From contig JAFKAC010000004.1 of the NCBI GenBank assembly GCA_025766275.1, positions 496,001 through 560,000 of the forward strand: 64,000 bases of DNA, written 5' to 3'. The notes under the pieces were generated by a model. The model was given only the letters and a program-made list of their open reading frames with translations, searched no databases and was not told the DNA's origin. This document shows positions 1 through 12,463 of the stretch, one piece after another. The DNA comes from Lactarius indigo. Lineage: Eukaryota > Basidiomycota > Agaricomycetes > Russulales > Russulaceae. Made by a program: the position numbers and the translations under genes. Numbering within the stretch: position 1 is the stretch's first letter; each line of letters begins with the position of its first letter.

Positions 1-1
1 C

Positions 2-988
2 TTCCTGAACTGGCTCAACAGACAAATACAACGAGGGATTAGTCCCTACACCCGAGACCTATGGGACGCCGTAGCCGATGGGTTTAGCCAGCGATTCGAG
101 AATACGCTGGAACGAGAACAGGCGCAGGCAATATTACGAAAGGGGTTCAAAATGACGGGAGAGGACATTGACAAGTACGTCAACGACTTCGAACAGCTTG
201 CACGGAAGGCTCACTATCGCCTCAATGAACCACAAACCATCGACCTCTTCATGTCGGGTTTGCCCAAGGAACTGTTCAAAAATGCGTTTCAGTTCGATGA
301 CCCCACCACGTTCGACGACTGGAAAAGAGCCGTCCTCAAACGACAGAAAAACTATATACACCTCAAAGCGAGGCTCAACGAGTATAAAAGCACGACAACG
401 CAGGTGAAAAAGCAAAGTGGTAACGCAGGATGGGCAGTTCCGCAAAACCTACCACAGACTAACCCCTGGGCCATGGATACTTCGGCCGACCGCGCCAAGG
501 TAAGACTCGCAGGGTCCGAAGATATTGACTTCAACAAACTACCGCATCACAACTGGCCTGCACCACCGTTCCCGCCACGAGGAGGACCCGGAGCTCAAGG
601 ACGAGGAAGAGGGGGATCTCGGAGAGACTTAAGGAACGTCCTCTGTTATAATTGTCATGCTCCAGGTCACCTCTCACGAAACTGCCCATACCCACGTACT
701 CAGCAACAGTGGCCGACCGCTCCATCCAGCAGCCGCATGACCGAAACTACCGGGTATCCCCAGGGACCCGTATCACAGTATGCACCATCACAATATACAC
801 CGTCACTGCCGGGATACATGTCGCCAACACCAAGTGCAACACCCGCACCACAGATCAACGCGGCAAGCACAAAAACGGTGGGAGAACAGGCCAAGGAGTG
901 GCTCAAACAGGTGGCCAACAGTACGGATGAGGTGAAAGACCTCATACTTCAAGACTTGTGGGGAAAAGAGGGTTTTCGGGACGCCTGA
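2..988 (+). pseudogene. Gag of Ty3/Gypsy family 1, copy A (5' part outside window)
   Basis: The frame is open from the first bases of the window to the TGA at 986-988; the first ATG at 152 is internal, because the same protein continues upstream in copy B. The product is the structural (capsid/nucleocapsid) polyprotein of an LTR retrotransposon. A retroviral-type zinc knuckle CX2CX4HX4C (CYNCHAPGHLSRNC) lies at 644-685, and the N-terminal half matches the Gag capsid region of copy B (14907-15818). The last 33 nt overlap pol, which lies in the -1 frame. This visible part has no stop, but the element is disabled in pol, so it is called as part of a dead copy. Confidence 0.85.
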
Positions 989-3062
989 ACCCATCAGTCT
1001 GGGTGAGGGCTTTACAATGTAATTCTGTAATTGTGACAACACGCTACCGTTCGCTGCGAATTCCAGTGACTGTCAAAACGAATTACCAAACGACTGAAAC
1101 AAAAGCGTTGGTCGACTCTGGAGCGACCGACAACTTCATTCGACCCAGCATGGCAATACGGGCTGGTATTCCGGTGCAGCCACTAGACACACCCCACAAG
1201 ATATGGAATATAGATAACACAGAAAACAAAGCTGGGTTAATCACTCATTACGCTAACCTGGAAGTAAAAACACGAGGACAGATAAAACGAATGACCTTCC
1301 TAGTAACCGATCTAGGAAGCGAAGACATGGTACTGGGATACCCATGGCTCGGAGCTTTGAACCCACTATTAGCTGGGCAACAGCAAGCATGCACCCGGAC
1401 GTGCAACCAGTGGTACTGGCTACCACCGAAGAACTGCTTACAGTGTCCACCGTTCGAGCCCTGACAGTGGCCGAAAAGGAGGACATAATACACGATTTAG
1501 ACAAAGTCGCCTTCGCTAGAGCCACTACCTCCACGGAACTAGCCATACAAGCAAAACAACAGCAGACGGCGGCCACACTCCCCCCGGTATATGCCGCATT
1601 TAGCAAACTCTTCAACGAGCAAGCCTCGCATCGATTTCCTCCGGCACGGCCATGGGACCACGCCATCGACTTTAAGCCATCCGCACCAGCTGCCATCGAT
1701 TGCAAAATATACCCCATGACGCAAAAAGAAGAAGGCGAGCTGAAGGAGTTCCTAGAGGAGAAATTGAAACAGGGATACCTACATCCCTCCATTTCCCCGT
1801 ACGCTTCCTCCTTCTTCTTCATTAAAAAGAAGGACGGAAAACTACGCCCCGTACAGGATTATCAGGTTATCAACTCCCATACCGTCCGCAACCAGTATCC
1901 ACTTCCCCTTATCCAAGACCTCATTCTAGACCTCAGCAACGCCCACATTTATACAAAGCTTGACATCCGCTGGGGATACAACAACATACAAATTCGCGAC
2001 GGAGATCAGGAGAAGGCGGCGTTCAAAACCAAATTTGGCCTGTTTGAACTGACGGTCATGTTTTTTGGCCTTACCAATTCCCCTGTGACTTTCCAGGCCA
2101 TGATGAATCACATCTACCGCGACATGATAGCAAAACACGAGCGTCTGGGCACCACGATACGTGTTTACATGGATGACATCGGTATCGCCACTCACTTCGA
2201 CGGTGATTTAGCAGCCCACGTCATGGCGGTCACTGACGTGCTGCAAGTCACGGCAGAACACGACCTGTACTTCAAACTAGAGAAATGCCTCTTCCACCAA
2301 CCGCGAATGGATTACCTGGGGGTAATCCTTGAAAGGGGGGTAACTCGTATGGACCCTGTAAAAGTTCAAGGCATCAAAGACTGGCCAACGCCAACAAAGG
2401 TGAAAGATGTTAGATCCTTCCTAGGGTTTTGCAACTTTTACAGACTTTTCATTCGCGGTTTCGCAAATCACGCCAAACCCCTCACCAAACTAACGAGAAA
2501 GGACGAAGAATGGAGATGGACAGAAGAAGAGGATAAAGCGTTTAATACGCTAAAGCGCCTGGTCACGGAAGAACCAGTACTGGCACACCCGGTCCTCCAA
2601 GACCCGTTCGAATTGGAGGTTGACGCCTCCGGATATGCGGTGGGAGCCGTCTTATTACAGAAAAAATCTGATGGGAAGCGACACCCCATAGGATATTATT
2701 CTGCAACGCTCTCAGAAGTGGAACGAAACTACGACATCTATGACTTAGAATTACTCGCAATCGTCAAAGCACTACGCAATTGGCGACCGCTGCTCGCAGG
2801 AGCCCCTCACAAGATCAAAATCTACTTGGACCACCTCAACCTGCAGTACTGGAAATCGCCACAGAAGATCAGCAGACGGGTTGCCAGGGAAGTACTCGAA
2901 CTCTCAGAGTACGACTTCGAGATTCACCACATAAAGGGAAAAAACAACAGAAGAGCAGACGCTTTGTCAAGACGACCTGACTACAATCAAGGAATCGAAG
3001 ACAACAGCGAAGTCGTCGTGCTACCTCCCGAAGTTTTTGTACGAACCCTCAATACCGCATGA
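958..3062 (+). pseudogene. Pol, first half (protease-RT-RNase H), family 1 copy A
   Basis: This part encodes the aspartic protease (DSGATDNF motif), reverse transcriptase (YMDDIG catalytic box near 2165) and RNase H (first Asp in EVDASGYAVG near 2610). Compared with copy B, one base is missing near 1358, so protease (frame 958-1464) and RT (frame from about 1360) are out of register. A nonsense TGA at 3060-3062 replaces an Arg codon (CGC in copy B), and a solo LTR is inserted 11 bases later. The closest relative in the window is copy B. The copy cannot make a full Pol. Confidence 0.9.
970..976 (+). promoter_or_regulatory. -1 frameshift heptamer GGGTTTT at gag/pol junction, copy A
   Basis: In the gag frame the bases read G GGT TTT, the canonical X XXY YYZ form. 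Ten bases upstream, at 961-967, a second one (G GGA AAA) is present. Slippage by -1 here continues directly into the pol frame, which runs on into the protease. Copy B keeps GGGTTTT at 15800-15806. Confidence 0.6.
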
Positions 3063-3073
3063 ACGTTCGTTGC

Positions 3074-3550
3074 TGTAACGCCGTCACAGCGTTAGCTCGA
3101 CTTGAGCTTGGATGGGGGCGACTATGACTTAGCTAAACACGCCAAAGGCGTATGGCACGAAGGCAGTCCTAGATGTTTCGAAGACACTAGGCTTTCAGAC
3201 GGCACTCTACTTCTGATAGAGGCGAACAAGGAAGGAGACAAGAAGTGACGATTGAAGAAGACCAAGATGGCGTGTCTTGGTCTTTCGCAGCTACCTTAAA
3301 TACAAGAAGAGCAGGCTTTCAAGCGCTGCTATGAGTCACAGTAGAGTAGCGTCCAACGTGTCGCGTAAGTAACTCAATCCTAGTACTACTACTACTAGTA
3401 TTAGGGTCGAGTCAGAGTCCAGTCAGCAATCACTCGCAATCTCCTATCACACTACATCGTAAAGGCCTAAGGCCGTGAGTCTGTGACTAATCTACCTCAC
3501 TGCCGTAGTCACAACCGGTACAGTAAGGGTCAGACATACGAAACGTGACA
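3074..3550 (-). mobile_element. Solo LTR of family 1 inserted in pol of copy A
   Basis: The segment is the reverse complement of a family 1 LTR (TGTCACG...GTTACA when read on the minus strand) and is closest to the 3' LTR of copy C (10497-10970). It is flanked by a perfect 5-bp target duplication GTTGC at 3069-3073 and 3551-3555. Removing the LTR and one GTTGC restores collinearity with copy B. It therefore records one complete insertion followed by LTR-LTR recombination. Confidence 0.95.
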
Positions 3551-6181
3551 GTTGCCAACCCAAATCTAACACAACCACGCCATCAGCAAGATGAAGAAGT
3601 CATTAAAGCATGGGTAGATCCCCATCACCTCAAGAAGGTGCAGGGAGAATGGTACAAGGATGGCAGGTTCGTGGTGACAGGACCTGCGTCGACACACCAT
3701 GTACTAATACATGATCATCATGACCTACCGATACATGGCCACCCGGGGATCGCGAGGACCCAACGCATCTTAGAACGACACTATTGGTGGCCGCGACTAC
3801 GAAGGGACGTGTACGAATATGTACAAGGATGTGCAGAATGCCAACGAAACAAAGTAAACACGAGGCCTATACGAGCGGCACTGCACCCCATCACACCAGT
3901 ACTGGAGGCCATGCCATTTCACACAGTCGCGATGGACTTTATCACCAAGCTCCCTCTATCTAAGGGGTACGACAGCATACTAACCATAACAGACCACGAC
4001 TGTAGCAAGGCCTCAATATTTATCCCATGTAGAGAAGAGATCACCGCCGAAGGGACAGCCGCTCTGTACGTCGCTCATGTGTTCAAACGCTTCGGACTAC
4101 CCCGCAAAATCATTAGTGATCGTGACCCCCGCTTTACATCCAAGTTTGCCAGGGAGGTCTGTCGAATATTAGGAGTTCAGCAGAACATATCGACCGCATA
4201 TCACCCGCGGACGGATGGACAGTCTGAACGGACGAATCAATGGCTGGAACAATACCTGCGCTTCTGGGTAAACGAACAGCAAGACGACTGGACTTCTTAT
4301 CTGCCAATCGCTGAATTCGCGCATAACAATTGGCCCCACGAGCACACCAAACAGTCGCCGTTCCAGCTTCTGATGGGATATGACCCCCAAGCGGATTGGA
4401 CTGATAAGCCTTCCCCTATTCCACAAGTAATGGTGCGGCTGACGCAGCTAAGAGAGGCAAGAGAAAACGCCCAACGCCTCATGAGGAAGGCTCAGGAGGC
4501 ATGGGTGCGCAACCGAGATACGCCCAAGTTCCGCATCAACGACCTCGTGTGGCTAGAAGGGAAGCACCTGCGGACCAATCAACCCACAGCGAAATTAGCG
4601 GCGCGACGCCACGGCCCCTTTCGAGTAACACAGGTGATGTCCCCTTACAACTATCGATTGGAACTTCCCACGCAGTGGAGCATCCACCCAGTGTTTCACA
4701 TTGATCTTCTCACCCCGTACAAGCAAACCCTGTTACATGGAGAGAACTTCACACGACCGCCACCTGAGCTGGTAGATGGGGAAGAAGAATACGAAGTCGA
4801 GGCCATTCTAGACACTCGGCACTTTGGCAGGGGAAGACGCCTCCAATATCTTATCAAATGGAAGGGGTACCCAGACTCGGAGAACCAGTGGGTTGATAAG
4901 GATGACGTCTTCGCACCAGAAGCACTCCGACTGTACCAGGAAACACAGGCCCACAGTAAAAGGGATAAAGTGGGAGTCGCTCGAACAGAGGGCAGTCATC
5001 CCTTCTTCCTTCGCTCAGCCATTACTCATATGCCTACATCCCCTCTGCGACATGTCACCCAAGCGGCACTCCTCGACTCCCTTGCACAAGATGCGCGCGC
5101 CCTCCTCGCCGACGACGACGACACCGAAATACCCAACACTCAGCTTACCCCATGGACGCCTCTTAGACCGGCAGAGGGGCCTATCACCGCTCAAGAATGG
5201 GCGAATGTCATCACCCGATTCCCAGATCCTACCACCACACCAGACGACGATGAACAGCGCATCGTCCACATCTTCCGAAACGACGCCGGGGAGCGCGAAC
5301 CCATCGCCGCCATCCCCCCAAGTGACGACCTCATTGGCGTTCGCGGAATTTTCCCGCGCAACGAGGAGCGCACAAGCTCTGATGGAATACGAGTTGGAGG
5401 GGTGGAAGAGAGTAGTGGCAGAGTGGCAGAAGGAGCAGCTGGACATGGCGGCGGCGAGACTGAGGGAGATGCGGGAGCATCGGGAGAGGTGGCGGCTATT
5501 GAGGCTGGCCATGACAACGACGATTACTACCTGGCAAGACACCCCCTCCTTCGAACGAAACGCGACCCTACTAATCCCCACATCACACCATGGCTCGTCT
5601 ACACCGACGGCTCCCCCATGTTTCGAGGATGTCTGCGAGTACCCGGCGCAGCGCCAACCCACGATTTCACCACGGCTGAGGACCCTGTGCACGTCATTGC
5701 GCCTGAAGGGTTCCGGGCTAATCAACGACCCCATCATATTGCATACCCCATCACCGGGCCGGACGGGGTAGAGAGAGATGCCTCGCACGTCCAGCTCATC
5801 AGAGGAGCCGAGCCGATGATTTTGGGAGTCATACCAGGTTCGCCCCACGTTTATGGCAAACCCCTTTACGCAGAACCGCACGTATCTCCGGTGCTGCGCC
5901 CCATCTACCCACACGAAGACCTCGTGATCTTTGCTGCCGACAAGATCACCAACCGCGCGCTCAACCGCATTAACGACGAGACGCTTACGGCGGAGGTGAC
6001 ACGCTACCGTGCGGCAAGCTATGAGGTGGACCGACTTCATGCACGGGTGAGTCAACTCCGTGCTATGATTCTCTGCGCGCAAGACGACAAGCGCGACTGC
6101 ATCTATCGCCTTGAGCGCGCCACCGCGTTGGAGCGCATCACCGACGAACAGCGAAGTTGGCAGCCGAGGGACTTTCGGTGA
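3551..6181 (+). pseudogene. Pol, second half (integrase, chromodomain, C-terminal extension), family 1 copy A
   Basis: After the solo LTR the pol frame resumes. It shows the integrase HHCC zinc domain (HGHPG ... CAECQRNK, about 3735-3850), the catalytic core (MDFITK near 3930 and the downstream DPRF and Glu), the GPF/Y-type module, and a chromodomain (LIKWKGYPDSENQW, about 4849-4892). A further extension of about 400 residues follows, rich in Pro, Asp and Glu, with a coiled-coil-like tail (about 5990-6160). This stretch has no internal stop. The extension is the part shared with ORF3 of family 2. The segment belongs to a copy already broken at 1358 and 3060. Confidence 0.88.
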
Positions 6182-6197
6182 GTCGGGGCCTCACGCT

Positions 6198-6210
6198 GAA
6201 AAGGGGGTGA
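6198..6210 (+). other. Polypurine tract of copy A
   Basis: The sequence GAAAAGGGGGTGA ends directly at the first base of the 3' LTR (6211). This is the expected primer site for plus-strand DNA synthesis. Equivalent tracts precede the LTRs at 10497 and 20557. Confidence 0.7.
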
Positions 6211-6773
6211 TGTCATGTTTCGATCTGGACTGGTAGTGCGTGTTCGGACCCTTACTGTACCGGTTGCAACTACGGCGGTAAGGTAGATCAGTTGCGGACT
6301 TACTTACAGTGATACGGTAGTGCGATAGGAGATACGGTATGATAGCTGACTGATGACCAACGCCACTAGTACTGGTACTAGTAGTATTAGGGTTCGAGTT
6401 GTTTCTGCGATACGTTGGACGCTACTTTACTGTGACTCATAGCAGCGCTTGTAAGCCTGCTCTATCTGTATTTAAACTGTCTTGTGAAGACCAAGATACG
6501 CCATCTTGGTCTTCTTGAATCGTCACTTGTTTCTTTCTCTGTTCCCTGTTTTCTCTCTCTCTCTCTCTCTCGCTCTTAGAAGGGTCCGACTTTGTTCGTG
6601 ACACGAGACAGCAATTCTATTAGGTGCACCTTTGTGTGTTCATCGCTATCTACGCTTGGACCTTCGTGTGTTCATTGCTATCTACGCTTGGACCTTCGTG
6701 TCTTCAAGTCATTCGCTAAGTTGTTACCGCCGCTATCGAGCTCAAGTCGAGCTAACGTCGTGACGACGTTACA
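6211..6773 (+). mobile_element. 3' LTR of family 1 copy A
   Basis: The LTR starts TGTCATGTTTCG after the polypurine tract and ends ACGTTACA. It has a TATTTAAA box, the inverted repeat around CTTGGTCTT, and a CT-rich run near 6551-6571. The next base (6774) is already inside the RT of copy C, so copy A most simply sits inside copy C. The matching left flank would lie outside the window, so the CCAAG target duplication cannot be checked here. Confidence 0.85.
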
Positions 6774-9700
6774 CCAAGAAAAGGCGGCCTTCAAAACCAA
6801 ATTTGGTCTCTTCGAGCCCACAGTTATGTTCTTCGGCCTCACCAACTCACCGGCCACCTTCCAGACCATGATGAACCACATCTACCGAGACACTATTGCA
6901 AAGCACGAACTACAGGGGACCGTCATCCGCGTTTACATGGACGACATCGGCATCGCCACACGAGAGGGCTCTACGATGACTGACCATGCCGCTGCCGTAA
7001 CAGATGTCCTCTGCATCGCCCAAGACCACGACCTCTACTTCAAGCTCGAGAAGTGCCTGTTCCATCAACCGCGGATGGATTACCTGGGGGTAATCCTTGA
7101 GAGGGGGGTAACACGCATGGATCTGGTAAAAGTCTGCGGCATCAAGGACTGGCCAACGCCAACCAAAGTTAGAGACGTACGGTCCTTTTTGGGCTTTTGC
7201 AACTTTTACCGCCTGTTCATCCGCGGTTTCGCAACCCATGCACAGCCACTAAACCGCCTAACAAGGAAGGACACGGAATGGAGATAGACAGAAGAAGAAG
7301 ATCGTGCTTTCGAAACCCTCAAATGCCTTGTAACCGAAGAACCAGTATCAGCACACCCCAACCTACAAGACCAATTCGAGTTGGAAGTTGATGCGTTGGG
7401 ATTCGCGGTAGGTGCCGTACTTTTACAAAAGAAAGGTGATGGTCGCAAGCACCCAATAGGATACTACTCGGCCACGCTGAGCAAAGCCAAGCGAAATTAC
7501 GACATTTACGACTTGGAACTCCTGGCCATCGTCAAAGCCCTTAGGCACTGGAGACCATTGCTAGCCGGATCTCTGCACAAATCAAGATATTCTCGGACCA
7601 CCTCAATCTACAGTACTGGAAAACTCCGCAGAAGATCAGCCGAAGGGTCGCCCGAGAAGTGTTGGAACTGATGGAATATGACTTCGAGATCCATCACATC
7701 AAGGGGAAGAATAACGGCAGAGCGGACGCCCTGTCTAGACGACCAGATTACGACCAGGGGGAAGAGGATAACCAAGGTGTGGTGGTCCTACCTCCCGAAG
7801 TGTTCGTACGAGCTGCTAATACTGCACGCGCCCTGGAAATACATCCGATGCTGCAAACGCCAAGATGACAACAAGATCCAACTATTATCCGGATGTGGGT
7901 CGACGCCCATCAATTGAAGAAAATAGAAGGAGAATGGTATAAGGATGGACGACTGGTGGTCACCAGACCTATGTCCGTGTACAGAGCAATAATACATGAC
8001 CACCATGATCCTCCCGTCCATGGACATCCAGGTATTAGCAGGACTCAACGAATCGTAGAACGACACTACTGGTGGCCTAGGATCCGTCGAGATGTGTACG
8101 AATACGTTACAGGATGTGCCGACTGCCAGTGAAACAAAGTTAACACAAGACCAACGCACGCGCCACTGCACCCCATCACCGCCATAACAGACGCTCCCCC
8201 CTTCCATACTATTGCGTTGGACTTCATTACCAAACTACCGATGTCTCAGTCCTACGATAGTATCCTCACCGTTACAGATCACGACTGTAGCAAAGCATCA
8301 ATATTCATCCCATGCAACGAAGAAATTACTGTGGAAGAAACTGCTATCCTGTACGTCCATCACGTATTCAAGAGATTCGGACTGCCGCGTAAAATCATCA
8401 GCGACCGCGACCCTCGATTTACGTCAAAGTTCACCAGAGAGGTCTGCCAAATTCTGGGTATCAAACAGAACGTCTCTACAGCGTATCACCCACGGACGGA
8501 TGGACAATCGGAGCAGACCAATCAGTGGCTAGAACAATATCTGCGGTTCTGGGCCAACGAGCGTCAAGATAACTGGGCGGCATACCTCCCCATAGCAGAA
8601 TTCGCTCACAATAACTGGCCTCACGAGCATACAAAACAATCGCCATTCATGCTACTGATGGGTTACGATCTGACAGCGGATTGGACAGATAAGCCATCCC
8701 CTATCCCACACGTCGTCACCAGACTCATGCAGTTGAAAGAAGCACGACAATTAGCCCAGGCCCTTATCAAGAAGGCCCAAGACAGCTGGGTGAAACATCG
8801 AAGCACCCCGAAATATCAAATAGGCGACCAGGTGTGGCTAGAAGGGAAGCATCTTCGAACCAATCAGCCTACGGCGAAACTTGCGGCGCGACGCCACGGC
8901 CCATTCAAAGTGGTCCAGGTGATGTCCCCATACAATTACCGCCTCGAACTTCCCATGCAGTGGAGTATCCACCCGGTATTTCATATAGACCTTCTTACGC
9001 CGTACAAAAGTACAACCATACACGGCGAAAACTTCCCACGACCACCACCGGATCTTGTGGAAGGAGAGGAAGAATATGAAGTCGAGGCCGTTCTAGATGC
9101 ACGGCATTTCGGACACCGCAAGAAGCTCCAATATCTCATCAAATGGAAGGGATACCCTGACTCGGAGAACCAGTGGGTCGACAAAGACGATGTGTTCGCC
9201 CCAGATGCGATAGAGGCGTATCTGACGGCCGGAACAGCCGCACGACGCCTTAAAAGCCAACCAGAGGAACGTAGGGGAGAGTATCATTCCTTCCTCCGAT
9301 CCTCCCATACCTTCATGCCCACTTCCCCTCTCAGACATGTCACCACGGCGATCCTCCTCGACCAAGTCGTGCAAGACGCCACTGCCCTCATCCAAGACGA
9401 CGAAGAAACCGTGGTTCCAGCGGTCCAGCTCACTCCGTACACACCTGCAAATGTGCGAACGGGGCATATCACCGCTCAAGAATGGGCTGGCCTCTTACAG
9501 AGGTTCCCAGACCCCACGCGCCAGCCCAGCGACGAGCAGCCTGCCGTCCCTCACATCTTCCGAGACGACAGCGGGGCGTGGGAACCCATCGCGATCATCC
9601 CCCCAGACGACGCTCTTATCGGTCTTAGGGGAGTTTTCCCGACCGATCGACCTAACGAAGGACCGGGCGGAGATGGAAGCGGAGGAGGCTTGGCGGAAGA

Positions 9701-10466
9701 CGGCTCAGGAATGGGCCCGAGAACAGTTGCGGTTGGCGCAGGAGAGATTGAGCGAGTTGCGGCAGCGCAGGCAGCGATGCCGGACCAAGCTGACCATGAC
9801 GACGGAGATTACTACCTGGTCAGCCACCCCCTCCTTCGAACAAACCACGACTCTGCTGATCCCGGAATCACCCCATGGCTCTTGCACACCGACGGAACCC
9901 CCATGTCTCAAGGACGTGTGTGACTGCCCGGCATTGCACTACACACCCCCATTACGCGAGACGACGACCCGGTGCAGGTCCTTGCGCCTGAAGGGTTCTG
10001 GGCGAATCGACAGCCCCATCACATTCACTTCCCCATCACCGGGCCGGACGGAGTAGAGTTGCAGGCAAGTCATGTGCAGATCGTCGGAGGTGCGAACCCC
10101 TTTGTCCTGGGAGTTATCCCGGGATCCCCCTATCTTTACGGCAAACCCCTTTATGCTGCCCCACGTCTATCGGCTGCGAACCGCGCCTTCATTTCCCACG
10201 AGGACCTCATCATCCTCGCTGCCAACAAACTCACCGACCGCGCCCTTAACCGCATAGGGGATGAGTCCCTGGTTGCGGAAGTGACGCGCTATCGCGCCGC
10301 GGCCCATGAAGAGTCGCATCTGCAGGCACGCATCCACCAACTTCGTGGCATGGTTCTCGTCGCCCGCGAAGACAAGATGGATTGCGTCTACCGCTTGGAG
10401 TGCGCGGATGTATTCCGACGTATCGAAGAAGAACAGCGAGATTGGATAGCTCGTGACTTTCAGTGA
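6774..10466 (+). pseudogene. Pol remnant (RT to C-terminal extension), family 1 copy C
   Basis: The sequence begins in the middle of RT and runs through RT (YMDDIG near 6940), RNase H, integrase, chromodomain (about 9130-9190) and the long C-terminal extension to a TGA at 10464-10466. Compared with the other copies it has TAG at 7285 (Trp codon), a one-base deletion near 7580 in RNase H, and TGA at 7866, 8130 and 9921, each at an Arg codon position. It forms a subfamily with copy D, for example sharing a PDYDQGEEDNQG stretch, distinct from A and B. It is not functional. Confidence 0.9.
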
Positions 10467-10496
10467 GTCTGGGGCCTCACGCTAGAAAGGGGGTGA

Positions 10497-10970
10497 TGTC
10501 ACGTTTCGACCCTTACTGTACCGGTTGTGACTACGGCGGTAAGGTAGATTAGTCACGGACTCACAGCTTTAGGCCTCTACGATGTAGTGTGATAGGAGAT
10601 TGCGAGTGATTGCTGACTGGACTCTGACTCGATCCTAATACTAGTAGTAGTAGTACTAGGATTGAGTTACTTACGCGATACGTTGGACGCTATTCTACGG
10701 TGACTCATAGCAGTGCTTGAAAGCCTGCTTTTCCTGTATTTAAGGTAGCTGTGGAAGACCAAGACACGCCATCTTGGTCTTCTTCAATCGTCACTTCTTG
10801 TCTTCTATCTCTCGTTCGCCTCTATCAGGATTAGAGTGCCGTCTGAAACCTTAGTGTCTTCAAACATCTAAGAACCGCCTTCGCGCCATACACCTTCGGC
10901 GTGACCAGCTAAGTCATAAAGTCGCCTTCCACCCAAGCTCAAGTCGAGCTAATGCTGTGATGGCGTTACA
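10497..10970 (+). mobile_element. 3' LTR of family 1 copy C
   Basis: The LTR starts TGTCACGTTTCG after a polypurine tract (AGAAAGGGGGTGA) and ends GGCGTTACA, 474 bp. It belongs to the same LTR subtype as the solo LTR at 3074-3550. The right flank (ATGAA, 10971-10975) is integrase sequence of copy D in the opposite orientation, so copy C was inserted into copy D. The left flank is outside the window. Confidence 0.85.
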
Positions 10971-12463
10971 ATGAACGGTGATTGTTTTGTATGCTTGTGG
11001 GGCCAATTGTTGTGAGCGAATTCTGCTATGGGGAGATACTCTGCCCAGTTATCTTGGCGCTCATTGGCCCAGAATCGCAGATATTGTTTGAGCCACTGAT
11101 TGGTTCGCTCAGATTGCCCGTCCGTGCGTGGGTGGTAGGCCATGGAAATGTTTTGTTGGATGCCCAGTATACGGCATACTTCTCTTGTGAATTTGGAGGT
11201 AAATCGGGGGTTGCGGTCACTAATGATTTTACATGGTAGCCCGAATCGTCTGAACACATGATTGACATACAGAATGGCGGTACCTTCTGCCCTGATCTCT
11301 TCATTACACGGGATGAATATGGATGCCTTGCTACAGTCATGGTCGGTGACGGTTAAGATGCTGTCGTATGATTGCGAGGTCAGCAGTTTGGTGATGAAGT
11401 CTAGGGCGATGGTGTGAAATGGAGGGGCATCCATGGCGGCAGTGATTGGGTGTAACGGGGCGCGGGTTGGTCTGGTATTGACCTTGTTTCGCTGACAATC
11501 AGCGCATCCCGTGACATACTCATACACGTCTCGGCGAATGCTCAGCCACCAGTGATGCCGTTCTACGATTCGTTGTGTCCTGCTTATCCCAGGGTGCCCA
11601 TGTACTGGCGGGTCGTGATGGTCTTGTATGATAGCCCGATACGTCGTCATAGGTCCCGTAATCACCAATCGCCCATCCTTGTACCATTCTCCTTCTATCC
11701 TTTTGAGGCGATGGGCATCGATCCAGGTCTTGATTATGGTGGGGTCTTGTCGTCGCCTCGGTTGTTGCATCATGGGATGTATTTCCAGTGTGCACGCAAC
11801 ATTAGTGGCTCGTATGAATACCTCCGGAGGTAAGACAACCACACCTTGGTTATCTTCTTCTCCCTGATCGTAATCCGGTCATCTTGATAGCGCATCTGCT
11901 CTGCCGTTGTTCTTCCCTTTGATGTGATGGATCTTGAAGTCGTATTCCATCAGTTCTAGCACTTCCCGGGCAACCCTTCGACTGATCTTTTGCGGTGTCT
12001 TCCAGTACTGCAGGTTCAAATGATCTGAGAATATTTTGATCTTGTGTGGGGATCCTGCGAGCAGGGGGTGCCAGTGTCGGAGAGCTTTTACGATGGCAAG
12101 GAGTTCCAGGTCGTAAATATCGTAGTTGTGTTCTGCTTTGCTCAGCGTCGCAGAGTAGTATCCTATTGGGTGCTTGCGCCTGTCATGTTTCTTCTGCAGA
12201 AGAACCGCACCTACCGCAAACCCGGAAGCGTCAACCTCCAGCTCAAATTGCTCTTGTAAGTTGGGATGTGCCAGCACTGGTTCTTCGGTGACGAGGCGTT
12301 TGAGTGTTTTGAATGCACGGTCTTCTTCCTCCGTCCACCGCCATTCAATGTCCTTTCTTGTGAGTCGGTTTAGCGGTCGGGCGTGTGTGGCGAAACCTCG
12401 GATGAATAAGTGGTAAAAGTTGCAGAAACCCAGGAAAGAGCGTACATCCCTGACTTTCGTTGG
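10971..12463 (-). pseudogene. Pol fragment (end of RT to integrase core), family 1 copy D
   Basis: On the minus strand the fragment runs from the RT thumb (TKVRDVRSFLGFCNFY near 12460) through RNase H (VDASGFAVG) to the integrase core (NNWPHKHTKQSPF near 10980), where copy C interrupts it. One in-frame TGA at 11881-11879 replaces an Arg codon between RNase H and integrase. Both ends abut LTRs of other copies. The 5' part of copy D is not seen on the far side of copy B. Confidence 0.88.

Noticed and set aside
5015..6082. A 355-codon minus-strand ORF opposite the Pol C-terminal extension
   Set aside because: Antisense shadow of a GC-rich coding region, with no domain; the corresponding antisense frames of copies B and C are shorter and broken.
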